In this document: positions 1 to 4,359 of the stretch, in pieces
Layout of the letters: the number at the start of each line of letters is the position of its first letter
How positions within the stretch are numbered: the first letter of the stretch is position 1
DNA from: Deltaproteobacteria bacterium
GTDB lineage: Bacteria > Desulfobacterota > Desulfobacteria > C00003060 > C00003106
Reading direction: 5' to 3'
NCBI GenBank assembly: GCA_019314005.1
Contig: JAFDAE010000109.1
Coordinates: 1 to 7,209 of the forward strand
Length of the DNA: 7,209 nucleotides
The notes under the pieces: model-generated
What the model saw: only the letters and a program-made list of their open reading frames with translations
What the model was told of the DNA's origin: nothing
The model's database searches: none
Program-made: the position numbers and the translations under genes

Positions 1-797
1 TGATATATGGCTTGCCGGTGGTTCCGATTATTGCTCTTAGCTGTAGTTTCTGGGTATATATGACCATGGCCCGCAAGACCGGACCCGCCCTGACAATGGA
101 TCTGGGAGCTGTGATGAAAAGGGGTGTTGAGGGTATTGGTCCTCTTAGAGGAAAAGAACTTCTCATGGCCATCTATTTCGTGGCCCAGATTGTCCTCTGG
201 ATCGCGGCCAGCTCGATGATCGGTTTGGGCGGCTCGACTATCCTGGTGGTCTTTTTTATCCTGGTCTCCGGTTTGATGACGTGGGAGGATGTTCAAGAGA
301 GGGTGCGCTTTGATGTTGTAGGGTTGTATGCCGCAGCCTGTGCCATGGGTGTTGCCCTGAAATACACCGGCGCCGGTGTATGGCTGGCCCAAAATTTTGT
401 GGCGATCCTACCGGAATATTTCCACACAGGCATGGGGATCGTGCTTGCATCAAGTCTGATCACCACAATCGTGACCAACTTCATGAGCGACGGAGCGGCG
501 GTTGGCGCGCTTGGCCCGGTGGTTCTCCCCATGGCGGCCATAGGCGGGGTACACCTGTGGAAGGTGGGTCTGGCCTGTTCCTTTGGGTCATCTTATGCTC
601 ACGGCATGATCGTGGGTACGGTGAATAACGCGATTGCCTACGGGATGGCAAAGCACCCGGAGACGGGCGAGCAGCTTGTCAGTCCCTTTGATTTTATGAA
701 GTACGGTATTCCCTTTGTTTTCATCTCCATCGCGGTCCTTTGGATCGTCTGTTTCTTCGGATACTGGCAGTTTCTGTCGTGGCCGGCGATTCAGTGA
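1..797 (+). CDS. DASS/SLC13-family anion:sodium symporter, C-terminal part (5' end outside window)
   Basis: Partial gene: the frame is open to the left edge (first full codon at 3), so the leucine codon at 12 is internal, not a start. About 264 residues remain, mostly hydrophobic, with roughly six to seven membrane segments, which fits the second half of a DASS carrier. Two marks support the family. Around 474-530 the stretch TNFMSDGAAVGALGP followed by VVLPMA sits where DASS carriers have the second Ser-Asn-Thr-type ion-binding hairpin. At 615-644 GTVNNAIAYG corresponds to the family's late 'ATPPNAIVYG' helix, followed by the usual FDFMKYGIP start of the last helix. Known members move sulfate, thiosulfate or di- and tricarboxylates with Na+ across the inner membrane. 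The substrate cannot be read from this half; sulfate is an inference from context. The normal Ser-Asn-Thr triplet is altered. Family confidence is good, substrate confidence low. Confidence 0.82.
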   Translation, partial: IYGLPVVPIIALSCSFWVYMTMARKTGPALTMDLGAVMKRGVEGIGPLRGKELLMAIYFVAQIVLWIAASSMIGLGGSTILVVFFILVSGLMTWEDVQERVRFDVVGLYAAACAMGVALKYTGAGVWLAQNFVAILPEYFHTGMGIVLASSLITTIVTNFMSDGAAVGALGPVVLPMAAIGGVHLWKVGLACSFGSSYAHGMIVGTVNNAIAYGMAKHPETGEQLVSPFDFMKYGIPFVFISIAVLWIVCFFGYWQFLSWPAIQ

Positions 798-829
798 TGG
801 GGGGTATCCCCTGCAAAGGGCAATGCTGT

Positions 830-902
830 CCCCTCCCCCTTGGCCGACTTCGCCAAAGTGCCGAAGGCTACGACGGCTGAAACGGGGGAGGTCGGGTGGG
901 GG
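830..902. repeat. C-rich/G-rich inverted repeat, possible interspersed repeat or structured RNA
   Basis: CCTCCCCC at 832-839 is exactly complementary to GGGGGAGG at 884-891, giving an 8-bp outer stem. Inside it TTGGC (840-844) pairs with GCCAA (852-856) and GCCG (860-863) with CGGC (874-877), so the transcript could fold as a stem carrying two small hairpins. The right arm continues as G-runs at 894-896 and 898-902, so four G-runs lie within 19 bases and a two-tier G-quadruplex is possible. It lies between the symporter and the exported protein and ends just before that gene's ribosome site. C-rich/G-rich repeats of this style recur between genes in many proteobacteria; I cannot confirm copy number here. 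There is no T-run, so a classical terminator is not supported. Confidence 0.5.
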
Positions 903-908
903 TGAAAT

Positions 909-912
909 GAGG
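909..912 (+). promoter_or_regulatory. Ribosome binding site selecting the GTG start at 920
   Basis: GAGG lies 7 bases before GTG 920. An ATG at 907 is nearby but in another frame that gives no recognisable protein, so this site supports the GTG start. Confidence 0.55.
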
Positions 913-919
913 AAAATAA

Positions 920-1831
920 GTGGAAAGAAGAATCAAAAGTTTGATGATCATCGGTCTGGGGTGCTTGTTGTTGATTGTAAGGACCTCTACTCTCTACGGG
1001 GCCGGGAATAGTTTTTATGATGAAGACGCTCATTTTTCCGTTGCCATTCCCGAGAGCGTTCAAGAGGTCTCAGAAGGTTGGCTCCATGCCGGCCTTCTTG
1101 ACCCTAAGCATCGTAAATGGTGCGAAGACGCCATGAAACAGTATAGCGCCACCTTTATCCATTGGGAGGAGCCAACCCCAACAGATAAGGGCCTCGTTGT
1201 CCTGGGCATCAAGACATACAAGCATGAAAAAAAGCGTTTTAAGATCTTGCCGGATTTTCTTACGTTGGATGATTTTTTTGACCCCAAGGTGATCAAAAAG
1301 TTTAGAAATCTCGTAAAAAAGAGACTTGCCGAAAAAGGAGCCGAGGATGTAATCGTAGGGGAACCGGTTCTCAAGAATGAGAACAACGAGTTCAGCTTTA
1401 CCTGCAGCTACAGACTCCCGGAAGGAGATGAGGCAAAAGAATTCCACAGGGTATTTTTAGGACGAACCCATTTAGTGTATCTGGATCTTAAGCTTTATGG
1501 CGTGGGTTCCGCGGCTCCATACCAGAGCATGTTGCAAAACGTGGCTGCTTCTCTGACATTTGAAGATGGTTTTGAAACCAGGGAATCATTTACTGACAGA
1601 TCCATGAAGAAGGTCGGCTCTCATGAGCTGTTTGGGATCAAGGTTTCCGCCCTGGGAAGGTCATTGGTGCATATTATTTTAATCATATTCCTTTTTAACC
1701 TGGCGCTTGACTATGTTGCTAATCCCAAAAAAAAGCGTCGTATACAAATAGCATTCCTTCAAAGGAATAAAAACAGGGCAAGAGTAGCGACAGTTTTGCT
1801 GGGGGTGTTGGTGTATGTGCTATGTCTTTAG
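920..1831 (+). CDS. Unrecognised exported, C-terminally membrane-anchored protein
   Basis: I do not recognise this 303-residue protein. Residues 1-29 look like a signal peptide: basic MERRIK, hydrophobic core 8-20, and a plausible cleavage near LYGAG. A cysteine at 15 follows GLG but is trailed by more hydrophobic residues, so a lipoprotein is unlikely. Residues 30-220 form a soluble region opening with 'SFYDEDAHFSVAIPESV' and closing with 'YQSMLQNVAASLTFEDGF'. That beginning and end resemble the PsbP/DcrB/Mog1-like fold, a weak inference. Residues 248-266 form a membrane helix, then a very basic linker (PKKKRR, about 269-274) that should be cytoplasmic, then a short hydrophobic tail at 289-303. 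The bulk is therefore probably outside the inner membrane, facing the periplasm. It follows the symporter by 122 bp on the same strand, so an accessory or sensing role for that carrier is possible but unproven. Start is GTG with GAGG upstream. Confidence 0.75.
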   Translation: MERRIKSLMIIGLGCLLLIVRTSTLYGAGNSFYDEDAHFSVAIPESVQEVSEGWLHAGLLDPKHRKWCEDAMKQYSATFIHWEEPTPTDKGLVVLGIKTYKHEKKRFKILPDFLTLDDFFDPKVIKKFRNLVKKRLAEKGAEDVIVGEPVLKNENNEFSFTCSYRLPEGDEAKEFHRVFLGRTHLVYLDLKLYGVGSAAPYQSMLQNVAASLTFEDGFETRESFTDRSMKKVGSHELFGIKVSALGRSLVHIILIIFLFNLALDYVANPKKKRRIQIAFLQRNKNRARVATVLLGVLVYVLCL

Positions 1832-1858
1832 TGTTCTGGGTGGACACTGGCACGATGT

Positions 1859-1889
1859 TTAACATAACAAATGTTGCTTTTTGTATAAT
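1859..1889 (+). promoter_or_regulatory. Probable sigma70-type promoter for the response regulator gene
   Basis: A perfect -10 box TATAAT is at 1884-1889. The best -35 match is TTAACA at 1859-1864 (5 of 6), with a somewhat long 19-base spacer. Transcription would start near 1896, leaving a leader of about 45 bases before ATG 1942. It would make the response regulator the first gene of a new transcript rather than a simple continuation from the exported-protein gene. Confidence 0.5.
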
Positions 1890-1898
1890 CAGAAACAC

Positions 1899-1920
1899 AA
1901 GACTTAAAGAGTCTTTAAGA
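1899..1920. repeat. Overlapping inverted and tandem repeats in the response regulator leader, possible operator
   Basis: AAGACT (1899-1904) pairs with AGTCTT (1910-1915), and CTTAAA (1903-1908) pairs with TTTAAG (1914-1919). The same bases read as two tandem 10-mers, GACTTAAAGA and GTCTTTAAGA, differing at two positions. The block begins at the expected transcription start, a common place for a repressor site. The stems are AT-rich with no following T-run, so it is unlikely to be a terminator. It may be a regulator site or chance in AT-rich DNA. Confidence 0.35.
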
Positions 1921-1941
1921 GAATTATAAGGAGGGAAAACA

Positions 1942-2406
1942 ATGGAAGATTATAGGGTATTGATCGTTGATGACGAGGATGATTTTCGGGAAACGTTGAT
2001 GAAACGTCTTGAAAAAAGAAACATCGCCGTTGTCGGTGCGGAAAGTGGGGCAAAGGCCCTGGAAATCCTTGACGGACAACTCTTTGACGTCGTCATCCTG
2101 GATGTCAAGATGCCGGGTATGGATGGTGTGGAGACTCTGCGGGAGATGAAAAGGATGAGGCCGATCATGGAGGTGGTTATGCTTACAGGCCACGCTACAG
2201 TGGAAACGGCGATTGAAGGGATGAAACTCGGGGCCTTTGATTACGTCAGAAAACCCGCGGATTTTGACGAGCTGTTGGAGAAGATGAAACAGGCTTGTGA
2301 GAAAAAGAAGGCCCATGAGGACAAGATTCAGGAGCGGAGGATTTGGGAATTGAAGGCTCACCCCGGGAAGGTCTTTGAACAGATGAAAGAGAATGAGGAA
2401 AGCTAA
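1942..2406 (+). CDS. Single-domain response regulator (receiver domain only)
   Basis: The 154-residue protein is a CheY-like receiver domain with no output domain. All key positions are present: acidic pocket D10/D11 in VLIVDDE, phospho-acceptor D54 in VVILDVKMPGMDG, switch threonine T82 in MLTGHA, Y101, and lysine K104 in YVRKPAD. The sequence style is that of NtrC-family receivers. After about residue 118 only a charged, probably helical tail follows (KKKAHEDKIQERRIWELK), with no AAA+ or DNA-binding domain. It should therefore act by binding a partner or as a phosphorelay intermediate. The ribosome site AAGGAGGG (1928-1935) lies 7 bases before ATG and is very strong. It is followed after 47 bases by the CBS gene, suggesting co-transcription. 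The likely phosphodonor is a sensor kinase such as the one beginning at 6993. Confidence 0.93.
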   Translation: MEDYRVLIVDDEDDFRETLMKRLEKRNIAVVGAESGAKALEILDGQLFDVVILDVKMPGMDGVETLREMKRMRPIMEVVMLTGHATVETAIEGMKLGAFDYVRKPADFDELLEKMKQACEKKKAHEDKIQERRIWELKAHPGKVFEQMKENEES

Positions 2407-2442
2407 ATGGACTGCGGTTGAGACAGCAGACAACGATAAAAT

Positions 2443-2447
2443 GGAGG
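2443..2447 (+). promoter_or_regulatory. Ribosome binding site deciding the start of the CBS gene
   Basis: GGAGG ends 6 bases before ATG 2454. In-frame alternatives are TTG 2418, with no good site, and ATG 2448, which touches the site. ATG 2454 is therefore the start. Confidence 0.75.
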
Positions 2448-2453
2448 ATGATC

Positions 2454-2960
2454 ATGGCAAAAACCAGAGAAAGAAAAGTAAAGGATCTGATGATTCCCCT
2501 TGCAGATTATGATAGTATTGCTTTAAACAAGGCTATCAGGGATGCGTTTGAAGTCATGGACAAAACAGGGCATCACGCGATCTTGGTTTTAGACGAAAAC
2601 AATGAGCCGATCGGGCAACTGACTTATAGAGACATATTAATAGGGTTGGAGCCCAAATATACTAAGGGTAAGTGGGGGCCCTCCTGGTTTACTCCGAAAA
2701 CGTTTGAGGACTACCCGGTTTTTTATTACGAGGGTGAATTTTCAGGACAATGTAAGGCACAAATAGCAAAAAAGGTCAAAGAGGTTATGTCTCCATTTGA
2801 TGTTAGCATAGATGAGAATGCCACTTTGTCCGAGGCCGTTCACGTCATGGTGACCCGTAACATAGGGAGGATGCCGGTCGTTTCGGGTGGCAAGTTCAGG
2901 GGTATGATCAGGCTCATAGAAATCTTTGATGAGATAAAAAAAGTTATTCTCGGGAAGTGA
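2454..2960 (+). CDS. Tandem CBS-domain protein
   Basis: The 168-residue cytoplasmic protein consists of one Bateman module. The first CBS motif spans about residues 9-65 (VKDLMIP at the start, HAILVLDENNEPIGQLTYRD later). The second spans about 108-165 (VKEVMSP, then ENATLSEAVHVMV, RMPVVSGGKFRGMI). Such pairs usually bind AMP, ATP or related nucleotides and report energy state to a partner. Between the two domains is a linker of about 40 residues rich in W, F, Y and P (KWGPSWFTPKTFEDYPVFYY), longer than the usual short linker. No enzyme or membrane domain is attached, so it must act in trans. It lies after the response regulator and before the TSUP exporter, so the TSUP loop or the receiver protein are natural candidate partners (inference). 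Confidence 0.9.
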   Translation: MAKTRERKVKDLMIPLADYDSIALNKAIRDAFEVMDKTGHHAILVLDENNEPIGQLTYRDILIGLEPKYTKGKWGPSWFTPKTFEDYPVFYYEGEFSGQCKAQIAKKVKEVMSPFDVSIDENATLSEAVHVMVTRNIGRMPVVSGGKFRGMIRLIEIFDEIKKVILGK

Positions 2961-2993
2961 GTGGTGTGTAGGGTTGAACTTAATCCGCACCAC
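2961..2993 (+). other. Intergenic hairpin between CBS and TSUP genes
   Basis: GTGGTGTG (2961-2968) can pair with CGCACCAC (2986-2993), including one G-U pair, with a 17-base loop. It starts directly after the CBS stop codon. No T-run follows, so it is not a standard terminator; it could slow 3' decay or mark an RNA processing point. The rest of the gap to 3074 shows no convincing promoter. Confidence 0.3.
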
Positions 2994-3063
2994 CCATTTA
3001 GGGGAGGTAGAGTTGCCCGCTTCTAATGCCTGGGATCTTAATGAGGTCGCTTTCGTCGTATTG

Positions 3064-3069
3064 AGGAGG
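3064..3069 (+). promoter_or_regulatory. Ribosome binding site selecting the GTG start at 3075
   Basis: AGGAGG lies 5 bases before GTG 3075, a strong site at normal spacing that fixes the start of the TSUP gene. Confidence 0.7.
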
Positions 3070-3074
3070 ATTGC

Positions 3075-4055
3075 GTGGATTTCTTGCATGTGTTGTTTCC
3101 GGTCTCTGGCGTAAAAACGTGGGTATTCCTTCCGCCCCTGGTCGCTTTCGTCGTCTCTTTCTTTACGTCAATGGGCGGGGTGTCCGGCGCCTTTCTCTTG
3201 TTGCCCTTCCAGGTAAGCGTCTTAGGATTTACAAGTCCGGCCGTGAGTCCCACGAATCTTGTGTACAACATCGTGGGAATTCCAAGTGGGGTCTACCGCT
3301 ACATTCGAGAAGGGAGGATGGCCTGGCCTCTCACCTGGACGATTATAGTCGGAACCTTGCCGGGGGTTTTTATTGGCGCGATAATTAGAATCAAGTACCT
3401 TCCTGATCCCAAGGCCTTTAAATTTTTTGTGGGATGCGTTCTTCTCTATATCGGCGCCCGTCTCCTGTATGATCTTTTCGACCGGGTCGCCTCAAAAAAG
3501 AGCAAGATAAAAGCGCTCGATGAAAAGTTCAAAGCAGCGGCCGACAAGATCAAGGTCGAGCAAAAAACCCGTGTTGCTTCCGGCTTGCCGCCTGAAGCAG
3601 TAGTCAAAACGATCAAGTTCTCTTTCACCCGCTATGAATACGAGTTTTACGGAGAGAGGTTTTCCTTCAACACCATCGGCCTCTTTATATTGACCTTCAT
3701 AGTGGGAGTGATCGGCGGCACCTATGGCATTGGTGGCGGAGCCATCATAGCCCCCTTCCTGGTTGCCATTTTCCATCTTCCTATATACTCTATTGCCGGG
3801 GCGGCGCTGATGGGGACTTTTATTACCTCGATTGCGGGCGTGATTTTCTATACGTTGATTGCTCCGATTTACGCTGATACCGGTTTGGCTATTGCGCCGG
3901 ACTGGCTTTTGGGCTTTCTTTTCGGAATAGGCGGTTTCGCGGGTATGTACTGTGGGGCCAGATTTCAGAAATTTGTGCCCCAAAGATTCATCAAGCTCAT
4001 GCTCGGCCTGATCATCACATTGCTTTCCCTTCGCTATATTGCCCAATATTTTTGA
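3075..4055 (+). CDS. TauE/SafE (TSUP) family membrane anion transporter, probable sulfite/sulfonate-type exporter
   Basis: The 326-residue inner-membrane protein has two homologous halves, as is typical of TSUP. The first half carries the glycine motif GGVSGAFLLLP (34-44) followed by SPTNLVYNIVG (58-68). The second repeats it as GGTYGIGGGAIIAPF (214-228) followed by AGAALMGTF (241-249). Membrane segments lie around 18-45, 53-70, 86-105, 115-135, 198-230, 237-265, 276-294 and 305-321. Family members export or import sulfite, sulfoacetate and other sulfur-containing organic anions; the substrate cannot be set from sequence. It is somewhat longer than common TSUP proteins because the halves are joined by a charged, helix-prone segment at about 138-197. 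The fourth and fifth segments flank this loop, which is probably cytoplasmic. Start is GTG. The TGA stop shares its last two bases with the start of the downstream palindromic element. Confidence 0.87.
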   Translation: MDFLHVLFPVSGVKTWVFLPPLVAFVVSFFTSMGGVSGAFLLLPFQVSVLGFTSPAVSPTNLVYNIVGIPSGVYRYIREGRMAWPLTWTIIVGTLPGVFIGAIIRIKYLPDPKAFKFFVGCVLLYIGARLLYDLFDRVASKKSKIKALDEKFKAAADKIKVEQKTRVASGLPPEAVVKTIKFSFTRYEYEFYGERFSFNTIGLFILTFIVGVIGGTYGIGGGAIIAPFLVAIFHLPIYSIAGAALMGTFITSIAGVIFYTLIAPIYADTGLAIAPDWLLGFLFGIGGFAGMYCGARFQKFVPQRFIKLMLGLIITLLSLRYIAQYF

Positions 4056-4179
4056 TGGCGTCGTAAAAAGTCCAATCTACTGCGTTGTAGTGGTTTTTAA
4101 GGCACTCGACATACAGATGTATGTCTTCATACCTGAAAAACCACCAAGCCTTGTATATTGACCTTTTTACTTAGCCATC
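4054..4179. repeat. 126-bp imperfect palindrome (MITE/REP-like core)
   Basis: The two halves are inverted copies around a centre at 4116/4117. The core GACATAC-AGAT-GTATGTC (4108-4125) is a perfect 7-bp stem with a 4-base loop. Next, 4090-4102 pairs with 4132-4144 (GTGGTTTTT against AAAAACCAC, 12 of 13 overall). Finally the left end, GATGGC...TAAAAAG...CAAT at 4054-4076, matches the reverse complement of 4157-4179 with a few mismatches. The transcript could form one long hairpin directly after the TSUP stop codon, which may protect or terminate the upstream mRNA. Confidence 0.8.
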
Positions 4180-4220
4180 CTTCATTACGCCCAAGACTTT
4201 TACGAGGCCATCAAAGTTGA

Positions 4221-4250
4221 TTGACAATGGCGATATGTATAGTATATTAT
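4221..4250 (+). promoter_or_regulatory. Probable sigma70-type promoter for the dikinase-like gene
   Basis: A perfect -35 TTGACA (4221-4226) is followed after 16 bases by TATATT (4243-4248), or after 18 by TATTAT (4245-4250). Either reading matches the consensus well. Transcription would start near 4256, giving a leader of about 100 bases. It sits between the second and third right-hand end copies of the composite repeat, so the dikinase-sensor pair probably has its own transcript. Confidence 0.65.
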
Positions 4251-4359
4251 TAGCAGTCACCATTAAGTAGTTAAGATTCCATATAATTTTTTAGTTTACA
4301 TGACGCCATCAAAAATCGAGTTTTAAAAGCGGTGCAGTAGTAGGAAAATCGGCGACTTT

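Larger units (their letters stand above)
4049..4315. repeat. Composite inverted-repeat element filling the TSUP-dikinase gap
   Basis: TTTTTGATGGCGTC (4049-4062) and GACGCCATCAAAAA (4302-4315) are a perfect 14-bp inverted repeat bracketing nearly the whole 304-base gap. The same end sequence recurs inside in inverted orientation: at 4160-4179 (a 20-mer ending in TTAGCCATC) and at 4196-4212 (ACTTTTACGAGGCCATC). The left end is thus single and the right end is present three times, at 4179, 4212 and 4310. No protein is encoded, so any mobility would need a transposase elsewhere, as in a MITE or REP-like element. The left end falls in the TSUP stop codon. The outer boundary is less certain than the inner palindrome. 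The 4213-4301 part holds the promoter for the next gene, a second TATAAT (4282-4287) without a good -35, and otherwise AT-rich sequence. Confidence 0.6.

Noticed and set aside
799..811. GGGG-TAT-CCCC hairpin just after the symporter stop, considered as a terminator.
   Set aside because: The stem is only 4 bp with a three-base loop and has no T-run after it.
1848..1863. TGGCACG followed by TT, resembling the -24 part of a sigma54 promoter upstream of an NtrC-style receiver gene.
   Set aside because: The essential GC of the -12 element is AA (1861-1862) at the correct spacing, so it should not work as a sigma54 promoter.
1924..2433. Long open frame on the - strand opposite the response regulator.
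   Set aside because: Its protein has low-complexity His/Leu/Phe content and no family resemblance. The + strand receiver has every catalytic residue, so this is a shadow frame.
2418..2453. Upstream TTG 2418 or ATG 2448 start for the CBS protein.
   Set aside because: The ribosome site GGAGG at 2443-2447 fits only ATG 2454, and the extra residues are not CBS-like.
3013..3114. Small frame of 33 codons starting TTG after GGGGAGG (3001-3007), overlapping the start of the TSUP gene.
   Set aside because: No recognisable protein, a weak start codon, and overlap with a well-supported gene. A leader peptide is possible but nothing else supports it.
3492..4046. Open frame of 184 codons on the - strand within the TSUP gene.
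   Set aside because: The + strand frame encodes clear repeated TSUP motifs; the opposite protein is charged and unstructured and has no plausible start context.
4282..4287. Second perfect TATAAT as a separate promoter for the dikinase-like gene.
   Set aside because: No reasonable -35 sequence at 15-19 bases upstream; the promoter at 4221-4250 is better.
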